From: Acinetobacter proteolyticus
Lineage (GTDB): Bacteria > Pseudomonadota > Gammaproteobacteria > Pseudomonadales > Moraxellaceae
NCBI RefSeq assembly: GCF_000367945.1
Contig: NZ_KB849179.1
Location: 1,515,645-1,579,644 of the forward strand
Direction of reading: 5' to 3'
Length of the DNA stretch: 64,000 nt
A program made the translations under genes and the position numbers. The notes below the pieces were generated by a model. It was not told the DNA's origin. It did no database searches and was given only the letters and a program-made list of their open reading frames with translations. Of this stretch, positions 50,197 through 59,972 are shown in pieces (positions within the stretch are counted from its first letter, which is position 1; every line of letters begins with the position of its first letter).

Positions 50197-51063
50197 CTAG
50201 GGAAAATAGATTTCATTCGCCGCCTTAAAAGTATTCACATGCAAAGGCACCAAATCATCTAGTGCTTGATACCCACCGGCCAGCACAAACAACATCGGGA
50301 TTTTCATTTTCTTGGCCATCTCAAAAACAATGCGGTCACGCTCAAACAGCAACTCAGTGCTAAACCATTTCGAGCCATATTTATCATGCTGATGGCAGTC
50401 CATCCCCGCCTGATAAATAATAAGATCTGCTTCCCAACGCGAAGCATACTGAAAGGCCTCAAACAGCGCCTCACGGTATAATTCAAAATTACCTTGTTTG
50501 GGGTGGACATAACGCGTCAAACTGCGTTCACTGGCCTTACAGCCAAAACGAATGCCAAAAATACCGAAATTCAGCAAATTAGTCATGCGATTGGTGAAAA
50601 TCGCAGTCCCATCACCGCCATGCTGATCACAATCTAAAACGAAGATACGTTTTTCTGGATATTGCTTTGCCACCAGTGCCAAGCCATTGAACGTGCAATA
50701 AGCTGCACCTGACTCATAACTGGCGTGATGAAACCCCTGAGCAATATTGGCAGCAATACCTTCTTTAAATGCAATCTCCGCACCGACCAATTGCCCTGCC
50801 TGTACTGCCAGAATTGCATCACGAAGCTGTTCATTCCACGGCTTAAAGCCTTGTATAGTGGCAAATGCGGACTGCCCTGATAAGAATGCCTCAACATACT
50901 GTGGATGATGCAATTTCTTTAACAGCTCAACATCTATGCTGCCGGGATCGATCAGTTCAACCATTTGTTGGGCACGTAACACATCAGCGACAGCGGTGAG
51001 TTTTTCCATGCTATTGGTATGTGTTTGCGCATAATAGCGTGATGAGTAACAGGCTTTTAGCAT
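50197..51063 (-). CDS. Histone-deacetylase-superfamily protein
   Basis: A 288-residue arginase/deacetylase-fold protein. Conserved motifs: GFHHASYESGAAYCTFNGLAL, with the catalytic His pair; VLDCDQHGGDGTA, with zinc ligands; and YQAGMDCHQHDKYG, with the third ligand. It likely deacetylates an amide on a protein, polyamine or small molecule; the substrate is unknown. Its start overlaps by 7 bases the end of an unrecognised gene, which points to coupled expression. Confidence 0.88.
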   Translation of the reverse strand: MLKACYSSRYYAQTHTNSMEKLTAVADVLRAQQMVELIDPGSIDVELLKKLHHPQYVEAFLSGQSAFATIQGFKPWNEQLRDAILAVQAGQLVGAEIAFKEGIAANIAQGFHHASYESGAAYCTFNGLALVAKQYPEKRIFVLDCDQHGGDGTAIFTNRMTNLLNFGIFGIRFGCKASERSLTRYVHPKQGNFELYREALFEAFQYASRWEADLIIYQAGMDCHQHDKYGSKWFSTELLFERDRIVFEMAKKMKIPMLFVLAGGYQALDDLVPLHVNTFKAANEIYFP

Positions 51064-52043
51064 GGATGTCCTACATAAATTTGATCTTGGGCAATCTCCA
51101 TGAGTTGACTTAATTCAGTGCTATCAGGCCGAAACAGTCCATTATCCACCTGCTGTTTAAAATGATAGCCAAAAGCACGTGCACGATTTTCAGGTGACAC
51201 GGCCAACGTGGTTAGACGTAAAAACCAAAAACCACTCATGGCTGCTATCGGAATCACATAGCCCTTATATTGTTTATTGTTATGTTTAGTCAGTTGTTCA
51301 ATGTCATAGCTGGCTGAAAATAAACTACCCGCAGGTAGCCGTACCCCATTCATCATTAAAGGCACCAAACTGATACAGGAATGATTATCCCCCATATTTA
51401 GTTTTTCCATCATGATGGGTTGTTGCTGCGCATCGACAAAAATATTGATTTCACCCTGTCTAAGTAAACGATGGTGCGCAATACGCAAGAAGAATTTCTC
51501 GGCCATTGGGCAGGAACCGACTTTAGGCTTTTCATCTAAAGAATGGCAATCAATCATGCCTAGCGCTTGCGCATTCTGAGGCAAAAGAATATCGGTCAAT
51601 AATTGGCAAATCAGTTTGCTTTCTTCGAGTTGGGCGTATTGATGAATGTTTCTGAGTTTGGTTTGAAAATCGACTTCCTGCTGTAAACTCTGCGCAAAGC
51701 TTTCTTGTGGATTTAAACGCTGTAAACACTGCTGAACCTCAGTATTAATATCCAGATTGCGCCATGTCTCTAGCATCAGTCCATAGGAGGAAGCTTGATT
51801 GAGAATATTCCTCAATGCCTTAGTATCGTAATCTTCAAAAATTCGAAAATCCTGTAATCCGATAAAATCACGTGCTTGAGAAACAAACTCAGCAATCACC
51901 CGAGTGGCTTGGGTATAGCCACAACCACGTCGCTCTGTTTGATGGCTAAAATGTTCATTCAACATTTCTGTGAGTTTAGTAGAGAGCGGCGATAAATATT
52001 TTTTAAAAATAACCACCACTTCATGGTCGACCATCTCAGACAT
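51057..52043 (-). CDS. Unrecognised protein coupled to a deacetylase
   Basis: A 328-residue, mainly helical, soluble-looking protein with no signal peptide. I do not recognise its family. It has scattered Cys residues (including GCGYT near 41, IDCHS, GSCPM and a C-terminal GHPC), a short hydrophobic run VIPIAAMSGFWFLRL (about 265-280), and a NIFVDAQQQPIMM strand. The final residues overlap the start of the HDAC-like gene by 7 bases. Codon use is like the neighbours. No function is assigned. Confidence 0.75.
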   Translation of the reverse strand: MSEMVDHEVVVIFKKYLSPLSTKLTEMLNEHFSHQTERRGCGYTQATRVIAEFVSQARDFIGLQDFRIFEDYDTKALRNILNQASSYGLMLETWRNLDINTEVQQCLQRLNPQESFAQSLQQEVDFQTKLRNIHQYAQLEESKLICQLLTDILLPQNAQALGMIDCHSLDEKPKVGSCPMAEKFFLRIAHHRLLRQGEINIFVDAQQQPIMMEKLNMGDNHSCISLVPLMMNGVRLPAGSLFSASYDIEQLTKHNNKQYKGYVIPIAAMSGFWFLRLTTLAVSPENRARAFGYHFKQQVDNGLFRPDSTELSQLMEIAQDQIYVGHPC

Positions 52044-52411
52044 GCTTCCCTCTCTTGTTATACTGATTTACTAGTTTTCATCCATCGCAAGTGATCTGTA
52101 TTGCGCTTATCCGATCTAATCATTGATATTATTTAGCTGTAATTAAGTATTTTTATACGACTAAAGATGAATGTAAATCATTAACTTATAAAAACTTTTA
52201 ATTCATCTTCATCGAAAATACGACACTTGTCAACGATAAAGATATCGACTGAACCACGCTGTCAAAATATGCCCTAAAAAGTCATTAAGCTGTGCTCCAA
52301 ATCATCACTATTTTTGCACTGAACTGCATTTGCACTTACACTAGAAGCAGGCACTCAATCTGAGTACCCTATTCGCAATAACCATACACCACAACGCTTT
52401 AGGATTCGGCT
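52044..52411. promoter_or_regulatory. Intergenic region with the gloB promoter
   Basis: 368 bases between divergent genes. A -35 TTGCAC (52314-52319), 17-base spacer and -10 TACACT (52337-52342) fit a promoter for gloB. The rest is AT-rich with no other clear signal. Confidence 0.65.
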
Positions 52412-53143
52412 ATGCATTATAAAATTCATGCCATTGACGTAAAAAATGCCTTAAAAAACTATATTTGGTTATTGGAAGATACACATACACAAGAAGTTGT
52501 TGCGATCGATCCAACTGAAGCCGATTTAGTCATTGATTTTTGCCAACAACATCAACTTCAACTGAAGCAAATTTGGTTGACGCATTGGCACAAAGACCAT
52601 ACTGGAGGGGTCGAAGGTTTACTCGCTGATCAAAATATTATGGTCTACGGTCCACGTGATGAATTGAGTAAGATTTCACTGATCTCCAACCCTTTGCAAA
52701 ATGACGATCATTTTTATTTTAATGACCTAAAAGTTGAAATTATTGCGACCCCTGGGCATACCCTTGGTCATATTACTTATTTCATTGAAAAACTCGAAAC
52801 ATTGTTTAGCGGTGATACCTTGTTTGCAATGGGCTGTGGCCGCTTATTTGAAGGCACTGCCGAGCAAATGTACCACTCTTTAAATCGACTGGCCGCCCTG
52901 CCCATTCAAACTAAAGTCTACTGTACGCATGAATACACCCTTGCCAACGCAGAATTTGCCCTCACTGTCGAACCCAACAATGTGGCATTACAACAACGGA
53001 TGGAACAGGTCAAAGCCTTAAGAGCAGCAGATCAAATCACACTGCCAAGCACCATTGAATTAGAACTCGCAACCAATCCCTTTTTACGCACCGAAAGTGC
53101 AGAAGAGTTTGCGCGTATTCGAAGTTTGAAAGATCAGTTCTAA
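52412..53143 (+). CDS. gloB: Hydroxyacylglutathione hydrolase (glyoxalase II)
   Basis: A 243-residue metallo-beta-lactamase-fold hydrolase. The dinuclear site motif THWHKDH is at residues 57-63; ATPGHTLGHITYFI, FSGDTLFAMGCGRLFEGT and CTHEYTLANAEFA are all typical of GloB. It hydrolyses S-D-lactoylglutathione to lactate and glutathione in methylglyoxal detoxification. A terminator follows. Confidence 0.95.
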   Translation: MHYKIHAIDVKNALKNYIWLLEDTHTQEVVAIDPTEADLVIDFCQQHQLQLKQIWLTHWHKDHTGGVEGLLADQNIMVYGPRDELSKISLISNPLQNDDHFYFNDLKVEIIATPGHTLGHITYFIEKLETLFSGDTLFAMGCGRLFEGTAEQMYHSLNRLAALPIQTKVYCTHEYTLANAEFALTVEPNNVALQQRMEQVKALRAADQITLPSTIELELATNPFLRTESAEEFARIRSLKDQF

Positions 53144-53165
53144 ATAAATGCGCTAAATTTAAACG

Positions 53166-53212
53166 ATTCATTTTCCACTTTTTGTTAAAAGTGGAAAATG
53201 AAATTATTTTTT
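53166..53212 (+). terminator. Intrinsic terminator after gloB
   Basis: A 16-bp perfect stem TTCATTTTCCACTTTT / AAAAGTGGAAAATGAA with a TGTT loop, followed by TTATTTTTT. Confidence 0.9.
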
Positions 53213-53376
53213 ACATTTGTCCTGCGTGATTTTTTAAAAAACCAAGCTTAATTTTTTTAAAAATAAAAATAAATAATTAAATAAAATCAATGAAATAATT
53301 ATCAACCAGATAAATTTCCCTCTATAAAAATTACGCTAAATTTACATTACTTACACGTGGAAAAATAAATCTAAGC

Positions 53377-53393
53377 AATCCCCCTTTAAAAAA
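53377..53393. repeat. Partial copy of the purH-purD repeat
   Basis: AATCCCCCTTTAAAAAA matches 17 bases of one arm of the repeat at 45405-45517, without the pairing G-rich arm. It may be a decayed remnant or chance in AT-rich DNA. Confidence 0.4.
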
Positions 53394-53441
53394 TTTTCAC
53401 CGACCCTTATTAATATTTACATGTTCACAAGGAGATCTGTC

Positions 53442-53648
53442 ATGAAAAACAGAGTTGTTAAAGCAAAAAACGTATTGGCTTTCCGTATTTGGTTAGAAAA
53501 ATTAGGCTATTCAGTTAAAAATCTGACAGATAACCGTGGTTTTACATTCAGTTTTAAAAAAGAATATGGTCTAGTCACATGTGACTTATCTGGTAATGCT
53601 TTAGCAATGCAGCTTGGCGAAGAATTCGAAGATCATTTAAAAGCATAA
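53442..53648 (+). CDS. Small hypothetical protein
   Basis: A 68-residue protein starting MKNRVVKAKNVLAFRIWLE. The strong Shine-Dalgarno AAGGAGA, six bases upstream, fixes this start rather than an ATG 21 bases earlier. The predicted fold is an N-terminal helix (about 8-22) then two or three strands, with a single Cys (VTCDLSG). It is basic at the N-terminus. The excellent start signal suggests high expression. No family is recognised. Confidence 0.75.
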   Translation: MKNRVVKAKNVLAFRIWLEKLGYSVKNLTDNRGFTFSFKKEYGLVTCDLSGNALAMQLGEEFEDHLKA

Positions 53649-53774
53649 TGACAAATTTTCTGATCGTTCAGGGTTTCAAAGGGATTTGGAATCCTGATTG
53701 CTAAGAATCAATATTTAAAGATTTTTCCCCTCTATTTAATCCTTCATTTTCTAACCATTTCATACAAAATATTA

Positions 53775-53803
53775 TTGGAACCAACGCAATTTCCAAGTAT
53801 CAT
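53775..53803 (+). promoter_or_regulatory. Sigma-70 promoter of ahcY-metF
   Basis: A -35 TTGGAA (53775-53780), 17-base spacer and -10 TATCAT (53798-53803), placed so transcription would begin right at the riboswitch (about 53810). Confidence 0.75.
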
Positions 53804-53810
53804 TATGCCC

Positions 53811-53909
53811 AGTCGAGGGATGCTGCGACAATTGATCGGCACTAAAGATCAATTTGCCAGGCTCGACGATCGGTTAGACACTCGTTTTAACCAACAACGG
53901 CATCCGCGA
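53811..53909 (+). promoter_or_regulatory. S-adenosylhomocysteine (SAH) riboswitch
   Basis: The conserved blocks of the SAH riboswitch appear in order and spacing: CGAGG followed by GCTGCGAC, then GCCAGGCTCG about 25 bases later, then CAACGGC with a closing ATCC complementary to GGAT near the start. It ends about 38 bases before the ahcY ATG. SAH riboswitches activate expression of SAH-recycling genes when SAH rises. No terminator is seen between it and ahcY, so translational control is likely; that is inference. Confidence 0.88.
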
Positions 53910-53946
53910 ACAGAATGATCCATACTATTTTTTCTAGGAGATCCTG

Positions 53947-55329
53947 ATGAACGCGGTGAATGCTTCATTTACAGATTACAAAGTTGCTGATATTTCCCTT
54001 GCTGACTACGGTCGTAAAGAGATCAAACTTGCTGAAGCAGAAATGCCAGCTTTGATCGGCTTACGTAAGCGTTATTCAGCAGCTAAACCTCTTGCTGGCG
54101 CAAAAATTTTGGGTTGTATCCACATGACAATCCAAACCGCTGTTCTTATTGAAACATTGGTTGAGCTTGGTGCAGAAGTGCGTTGGACTTCTTGCAATAT
54201 CTTCTCTACTCAAGACCATGCTGCTGCTGCCATTGCTGCAAGCGGTGTTCCTGTGTTCGCTTGGAAAGGCGAAACTGAAGAAGAATATGTGTGGTGCTTA
54301 GAACAACAGATCAATGTGAATGGCCAGCCTTGGGACGCCAACATGATCTTGGATGATGGCGGTGACTTAACTGCACTTGTTCATGACAAATACCCTGCAC
54401 TTTTAGAACGTATCCACGGCATTACAGAAGAAACCACTACAGGTGTACAACGTCTGTTGGAAATGTGGAAAGACGGTTCGCTTAAAGTACCTGCAATCAA
54501 TGTCAACGATTCGATCACTAAATCGAAGAATGACAACAAATACGGTTGCCGCCATTCATTAAATGATGCCATCAAACGTGCAACTGACATGTTACTTTCT
54601 GGCCGTCGTGCACTAGTAATTGGTTATGGCGATGTTGGTAAAGGTTCTGCGCAATCTTTACGTCAAGAAGGCATGATCGTTCGTGTAACTGAAGTTGATC
54701 CAATCTGTGCAATGCAAGCATGTATGGATGGATACGAAGTTGTATCTCCATATAAAAATGGCGTACAAACTGGCAAAAAAGATGATATTAACCAAGACTT
54801 ATTGGGCAATACTGATCTTGTTGTCACCACTACGGGTAACTACCACGTATGTGATTCTGCAATGTTAGATAGCTTAAAAGCGGGTGCTGTAGTGTGTAAC
54901 ATCGGTCACTTTGATACAGAGATTGACACTGCATACTTACGTGGTTACAAGTGGGTTGAAGTGAAGCCACAAGTCCACCAAGTGTATCGTTCAGAAGACG
55001 AAAACAACTACTTGATCCTTCTTTCTGAAGGTCGTTTAGTGAATTTGGGTAATGCAACAGGCCACCCATCACGTGTGATGGACGGTTCTTTCGCTAACCA
55101 AGTGTTAGGTCAAATGCATTTATTTGCTGAGAAATTTGCTGACCTACCTGCTGAGCAAAAACAAGCAGCGATTCGTGTCGAAGTTCTTCCTAAGAAATTA
55201 GATGAAGAAGTGGCTGCTGCAATGGTCCTTGGCTTTGGCGGTGTGTTAACACAATTAACGCAAGTACAAGCAGATTACCTTGGCGTTCCTGTAGAAGGTC
55301 CGTTCAAATCTGACGCTTATAAATACTAA
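53947..55329 (+). CDS. ahcY: S-adenosylhomocysteine hydrolase
   Basis: A 460-residue NAD-dependent enzyme. NAD-binding [14 protein letters not shown], the active-site [15 protein letters not shown], and the C-terminal KSDAYKY end are canonical. It splits SAH to adenosine and homocysteine, relieving inhibition of methyltransferases. It is under an SAH riboswitch and precedes metF; a terminator-like hairpin lies between them. Confidence 0.98.
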   Translation: MNAVNASFTDYKVADISLADYGRKEIKLAEAEMPALIGLRKRYSAAKPLAGAKILGCIHMTIQTAVLIETLVELGAEVRWTSCNIFSTQDHAAAAIAASGVPVFAWKGETEEEYVWCLEQQINVNGQPWDANMILDDGGDLTALVHDKYPALLERIHGITEETTTGVQRLLEMWKDGSLKVPAINVNDSITKSKNDNKYGCRHSLNDAIKRATDMLLSGRRALVIGYGDVGKGSAQSLRQEGMIVRVTEVDPICAMQACMDGYEVVSPYKNGVQTGKKDDINQDLLGNTDLVVTTTGNYHVCDSAMLDSLKAGAVVCNIGHFDTEIDTAYLRGYKWVEVKPQVHQVYRSEDENNYLILLSEGRLVNLGNATGHPSRVMDGSFANQVLGQMHLFAEKFADLPAEQKQAAIRVEVLPKKLDEEVAAAMVLGFGGVLTQLTQVQADYLGVPVEGPFKSDAYKY

Positions 55330-55336
55330 GAAAATC

Positions 55337-55367
55337 AGGGCAGACGTTTTACGGACTGCCCTTTTTT
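55337..55367 (+). terminator. Terminator between ahcY and metF
   Basis: Stem AGGGCAG / CTGCCCT with an inner CGT/ACG, followed by six T residues. It lies 36 bases upstream of metF, so metF is probably transcribed by read-through or a local promoter. Confidence 0.8.
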
Positions 55368-55402
55368 CTAAAATTTCCAAGCGATTTTAAAAAGGATTTG
55401 AA

Positions 55403-56239
55403 ATGACGAAGCGTGTTCCTATTTCTTTTGAATTTTTCCCACCAAAAACTGATGCGGGCGCGGAAAAATTAAAAACTGTTCATCAAGAATTACAGCTGTT
55501 AAATCCAGAGTTTTTCTCGATTACCTATGGTGCGGGTGGTTCAACTCGCGAGCGGACGTTAGCTGCGATTAATGACTTTAACGGCAAAGGTACACCAGTG
55601 GCGCCTCACCTCTCTTGTATTGGTGATGACAAAGCACGTATTGCTGAGCTCTTAGATTTATATAAATCTCAAGGGATTGATCGTATTGTCGCTTTACGTG
55701 GTGACTTACCATCAGGTCAGGTCGGTCTGGGTGAACTCCCTTATGCCCAAGACTTAGTCCGCTTTATTCGTGAGCATTCAGGCGATCATTTCCACATTGA
55801 AGTGGCAGCCTATCCTGAAATGCACCCTCAAGCAGACACTTTTGATGGTGACATTCAACGTTTTGTCGAAAAAGTAAATGCGGGTGCCAATGCTGGTATT
55901 ACTCAGTTTTTCTTCAATCCAGATGCTTATTTCTATTTTATCGAGCGTATTGCCAAAGCTGGCGTGAATATTCCCGTCGCGCCAGGTATTATGCCGATTA
56001 CCAATGCAAGCAACCTGATCCGCTTTGCGGATGGTACTGGTGCAGAAATTCCACGTTGGATTCGTAAGCAACTGGCAGCTTATGGTGATGACAGTGCAAG
56101 CATCAAAGCATTTGGTCATGAAGTGATTGTAAAACTTTGCGAACGCTTAATTGCGGGTGGCGCACCCACCCTCCATTTTTACTCAATGAACCAAACAGAA
56201 CCAACTCGACAATTGGTTGTCGATCTTGGTTTAAACTAA
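55403..56239 (+). CDS. metF: 5,10-methylenetetrahydrofolate reductase
   Basis: A 278-residue FAD-dependent TIM-barrel enzyme. N-terminal ISFEFFPPKTDAGAEKL, FSITYGAGGSTRERTL, and AAYPEMHPQ are family motifs. It makes 5-methyl-THF, the methyl donor for methionine synthesis from homocysteine produced by AhcY. This explains its position after ahcY. Confidence 0.96.
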   Translation: MTKRVPISFEFFPPKTDAGAEKLKTVHQELQLLNPEFFSITYGAGGSTRERTLAAINDFNGKGTPVAPHLSCIGDDKARIAELLDLYKSQGIDRIVALRGDLPSGQVGLGELPYAQDLVRFIREHSGDHFHIEVAAYPEMHPQADTFDGDIQRFVEKVNAGANAGITQFFFNPDAYFYFIERIAKAGVNIPVAPGIMPITNASNLIRFADGTGAEIPRWIRKQLAAYGDDSASIKAFGHEVIVKLCERLIAGGAPTLHFYSMNQTEPTRQLVVDLGLN

Positions 56240-56261
56240 TTTGTACGAGCACGACCCAAGC

Positions 56262-56981
56262 ATGAATCGTTTTTATATCGAAACTGAATTAAACACTGGC
56301 CATACCATTGAATTAACTGAATCGGTATTTCACCATTGGGTCCGTGTACTCCGTGCAAAAGAGCAAGAACAAGCCATCTTTTTCAATGGAAAAGGTGGCG
56401 AATATATCGTTACTCTGAATGAAATCAATAAGAAAAATGCCTTTGTTTCTGTCGATCAATTTGATCCAGCGGATCGTACTGCACCATTCAAGGTAGTGTT
56501 GGGTCAGGTGATGAGTAAAGGTGATCGTATGGATTATGCGATTCAAAAAGCCACTGAACTAGGTGTTACCACCATTCAATTATTGACCAGTGAACGCTGT
56601 GAAATGCGTTTAAAGTATGATCGTGATCAGAAAAAAATAGATCACTGGCAATCTGTGGCAATAGCCGCCTGTGAACAATGTGGCATGAACCGTGTTCCGC
56701 AAATTTTAGCCCCAATTGCTTTGGCTGACTGGCTCAGCACAGACTTGCCAGCATCACGTTTTGTACTAGCACCCAATAAAGACCAAGCTAACGTATTGCT
56801 CAATAGTCCCCCTGATCTCGCTTTATTGATTGGCCCAGAAGGTGGTTTGAGTGAAGCTGAGATTCGCTTGGCCAATCAGTATCAGTTCAAAAACTGGTGT
56901 ATTGGAGATCGGGTTTTAAGAACTGAAACCGCCCCTGTGGTGGCTCTATCTATTTTGAATTATCACTTTTCATTGAGCTAA
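56262..56981 (+). CDS. rsmE: 16S rRNA m3U1498 methyltransferase
   Basis: A 239-residue SPOUT methyltransferase. N-terminal PUA-like domain (MNRFYIETELN...), then QVMSKGDRMDYAIQKATELGV and the SAM-knot LLIGPEGGLSEAEI. ATG 56262 fits the family; an upstream TTG would add seven unlikely residues. It starts 22 bases after metF and is probably co-transcribed. Confidence 0.95.
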   Translation: MNRFYIETELNTGHTIELTESVFHHWVRVLRAKEQEQAIFFNGKGGEYIVTLNEINKKNAFVSVDQFDPADRTAPFKVVLGQVMSKGDRMDYAIQKATELGVTTIQLLTSERCEMRLKYDRDQKKIDHWQSVAIAACEQCGMNRVPQILAPIALADWLSTDLPASRFVLAPNKDQANVLLNSPPDLALLIGPEGGLSEAEIRLANQYQFKNWCIGDRVLRTETAPVVALSILNYHFSLS

Positions 56982-57074
56982 GCGTTTGGCATTGCTTTCT
57001 GCGATGTTTAGCGCTAAGTTAAAATAAGCTCCGTCTGTTTACAAAAAAACAAAGACTGTGAATATAGATAAAAA

Positions 57075-59972
57075 ATGAAAAGGATTATTCTTTCTATGTT
57101 AGGGGTTCAGGACAAAAATTTGCCACAGTTTATCTATACAGACCAAATCGATTATCCAAACCATGTACGTTTATTCGTCTTAAGCGTGTTTTGTATTTGT
57201 CTGTTAGATTATGCCCTGTTTGGTATTTTTTATTCGTTTGACGCCAACATTTTCACAACTTGGATGGGAATTACCCTCATTCTTTTGTTTAGCTTTAGTT
57301 GTATTTGTCATTTTTTATTAAAACGCTATTCTTCAGTTCGCTATAGCAACCAGACCAATATCATCTTCCAACTAATCTGTTTCTTTACTGGTTTACTGAT
57401 TGGAGTCAATACCATTGTCATCAATCATTATTTGGCAGTCGATATTCCTCATTTGATTGGGTCTCATGTTTTAACCTTAACTGCATTATTACTCACCGCC
57501 TCTCATATCATTGCACTCACCTTCTTGACCCAGCATATTCGCTACTTTTTCTTATTTTTTATCCCAAGTATCGCACCATTAATCATCTCGCAGCTTTTGC
57601 ATCGGGACCACGACCATACTCTATTCTATCTGGCATATTACTCCTCATTTTTTGCCACCGTACTCTGCGCGCAAGTGACCTATAAAATTCATAAACGCTT
57701 GGCCTTGGTACTGGATAAAAATAAACAGTTGATTGACGTGGCTGAGCAGCACAACCAATGGACTGAAGAACTGTGTCAACAGTTACAACGCGAAGTGAAT
57801 AAATCCAAGGATATTGAAGCCCAACTGCAATTCAATAACCACCTGTTGGAACAAAAAGTTCGTGAACGGACATTTGATCTGACACAAATGAATGAAAGCT
57901 TAGAAGAGCATCGCCAGAACTTAAGCTTTGCCCATGAAACTGCGGGGATTCGCCCTTGGGATTGGAACCTAGAAAACCATACCGTTGGGGTCACGAATGC
58001 ACATAGTCAGGCCGTTACCCGTCATTCTGAAAATCACTACACCTTACTGCATAAAATTATTCACCCAGATGATATCGAGCGGGTAAAAAATACCTTATAC
58101 AATCATTTATGCGGTCAAACCAAACGTTATGAAGAAACCTTCAGGATTAAGCGCCCGAATGGCGAATGGACCTGGATTCACGATGTTGGACAAGTGATTT
58201 TAAGAGATCCCAAAGATGATACCCCATTGCGAATGGTCGGTATTCATCGTGATATTAATCAAGAAAAGAAAGATCAGGAACGTTTAAAACTTGCTGCCAG
58301 CGTATTTGAGCAAGCCTCAGAAGGTATTTTTATTTTAGATGAAAACTTTAACTATGTTGAAGTGAATCCTAAATACGAACAACTGACAGGGATAGATAAA
58401 CAAGCCATTATCAATAAACAGTTATTTGAAATTACCAAACAAAATAAGCAGCACCATCATAATTTTCATCTATCGATCCTTGATACATTACGTGAAGAAC
58501 AGGAATATGAAGGTGAGTTTCAAGAAACCTATAGTTCTGATAAGTCATGTTTCTTGTGGATTCACATCAATGCAGTGAAAGATGAACAAGAGCGTGTCAT
58601 CAATTATATCGGTATTGTTTCAGATCAGACTGAACGTAAGCATCAAGAACAACGCCTATCTTATCTGACCAATTACGATACGCTCACCGATCTACCGAAT
58701 CGTTTTTATTACCAACAGCAGTTGCACCAATATTTGGTCAATGAAGCTTCGATTCAGCATTTGGCCGTTATTCGTTTAAATATCGATCGCTTCCGTGCCT
58801 TAAATGAAATCATTAGCAATCAAGCTGGCAATGAGCTGCTCAAACAGGTGGCACAACGCTTACGTATCAGCAATATTGATGCGCTACTAGTCGCACATTT
58901 AAGTGCCGATGATTTTGCCATTATTTATGAAATTTCACCACTACATCCACCACTTCACCAGCTCTGTAACAATATTGTTGAGGCTTTTAGCAAACCCTTC
59001 TATCTTGCAGATCAAGAATACTTTGTCAGCATTTCAATTGGTGTTGCCATTTATCCAGAACATGGCCGCCAAGTCGATAATTTAAATACCCATGCAGAGC
59101 AGGCATTGACCGAAGCCAAACGCTTAGGTGGTAATACCATTCGCTACTATTCCAATGAAAGAGCCAATTTTGTAGCCAAATATACAGATCTGGAACTCGA
59201 CCTGAGAAAAGCCATCCAAAATAACGAGTTGGTGGTTTATTATCAGCCAAAGATTAATGCACACAACCATCAAATTAATGGCTTTGAGGCTCTAATCCGT
59301 TGGAAGCATCCAAGCAAAGGCTTGATCATGCCAAGCATTTTCATTCCTTTGGCAGAAAGCACCAGTTTGATTTCGGATATTGGACAATTTGTTTTACATG
59401 AAGCAGCAAAACAACTGCAAACATGGCAACAACTTGGTTTTAGCAATATCAATATTGCAGTCAATATTGTGGCGCAGCAAATTTTGCGTGGTCAGTTGTT
59501 GCATGATATTGATGCCGTATTAAATACCTATGCGATTTCTGGTAAGAATCTTGAATTGGAAATTACTGAATCTGCCTTTATTGAAAACACCGACAGCGTC
59601 AAAACTGTTTTGAATGCTATTAAAGAACGTCAAATTTCAATTGCGTTGGATGACTTCGGTACAGGCTATTCATCACTCGCCTACCTCACCGAATATCCAA
59701 TTGACATTTTGAAAATTGATCGCGCATTTATCTCAAAAATTGGTAATGCTAAACAAGATGCGATCGTTAATGCCATGATCGCCATGGGCAAAACCATTGG
59801 CCTAAAAGTTGTGGCCGAAGGGGTTGAAACCGAGCAGCAATATGAATATTTAAAACGACAAAATTGCGACATATTACAGGGTTATCTATTTTCACAACCA
59901 CTGACTGCTGCCCATGCGACAGAATACCTACAAAAACAAATGCAGCAGTCAACCGCAAGATATTCCATTTAA
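57075..59972 (+). CDS. Membrane PAS-GGDEF-EAL protein, likely c-di-GMP phosphodiesterase
   Basis: A 965-residue protein. Six TM helices (about residues 32-205) form the sensor. A coiled coil (about 215-285) leads to two PAS domains (about 290-400 and 410-525). The GGDEF domain (about 540-690) has LTDLPNRFYY but the signature motif is SADDF at 610-614, so cyclase activity is probably lost. The EAL domain (about 715-950) keeps catalytic residues: EALIRW (738-743), NIVAQQ, EITESAF, DDFGTGYSSL, KIDRAF and VAEGVET. It is therefore predicted to degrade c-di-GMP. Confidence 0.93.
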   Translation: MKRIILSMLGVQDKNLPQFIYTDQIDYPNHVRLFVLSVFCICLLDYALFGIFYSFDANIFTTWMGITLILLFSFSCICHFLLKRYSSVRYSNQTNIIFQLICFFTGLLIGVNTIVINHYLAVDIPHLIGSHVLTLTALLLTASHIIALTFLTQHIRYFFLFFIPSIAPLIISQLLHRDHDHTLFYLAYYSSFFATVLCAQVTYKIHKRLALVLDKNKQLIDVAEQHNQWTEELCQQLQREVNKSKDIEAQLQFNNHLLEQKVRERTFDLTQMNESLEEHRQNLSFAHETAGIRPWDWNLENHTVGVTNAHSQAVTRHSENHYTLLHKIIHPDDIERVKNTLYNHLCGQTKRYEETFRIKRPNGEWTWIHDVGQVILRDPKDDTPLRMVGIHRDINQEKKDQERLKLAASVFEQASEGIFILDENFNYVEVNPKYEQLTGIDKQAIINKQLFEITKQNKQHHHNFHLSILDTLREEQEYEGEFQETYSSDKSCFLWIHINAVKDEQERVINYIGIVSDQTERKHQEQRLSYLTNYDTLTDLPNRFYYQQQLHQYLVNEASIQHLAVIRLNIDRFRALNEIISNQAGNELLKQVAQRLRISNIDALLVAHLSADDFAIIYEISPLHPPLHQLCNNIVEAFSKPFYLADQEYFVSISIGVAIYPEHGRQVDNLNTHAEQALTEAKRLGGNTIRYYSNERANFVAKYTDLELDLRKAIQNNELVVYYQPKINAHNHQINGFEALIRWKHPSKGLIMPSIFIPLAESTSLISDIGQFVLHEAAKQLQTWQQLGFSNINIAVNIVAQQILRGQLLHDIDAVLNTYAISGKNLELEITESAFIENTDSVKTVLNAIKERQISIALDDFGTGYSSLAYLTEYPIDILKIDRAFISKIGNAKQDAIVNAMIAMGKTIGLKVVAEGVETEQQYEYLKRQNCDILQGYLFSQPLTAAHATEYLQKQMQQSTARYSI

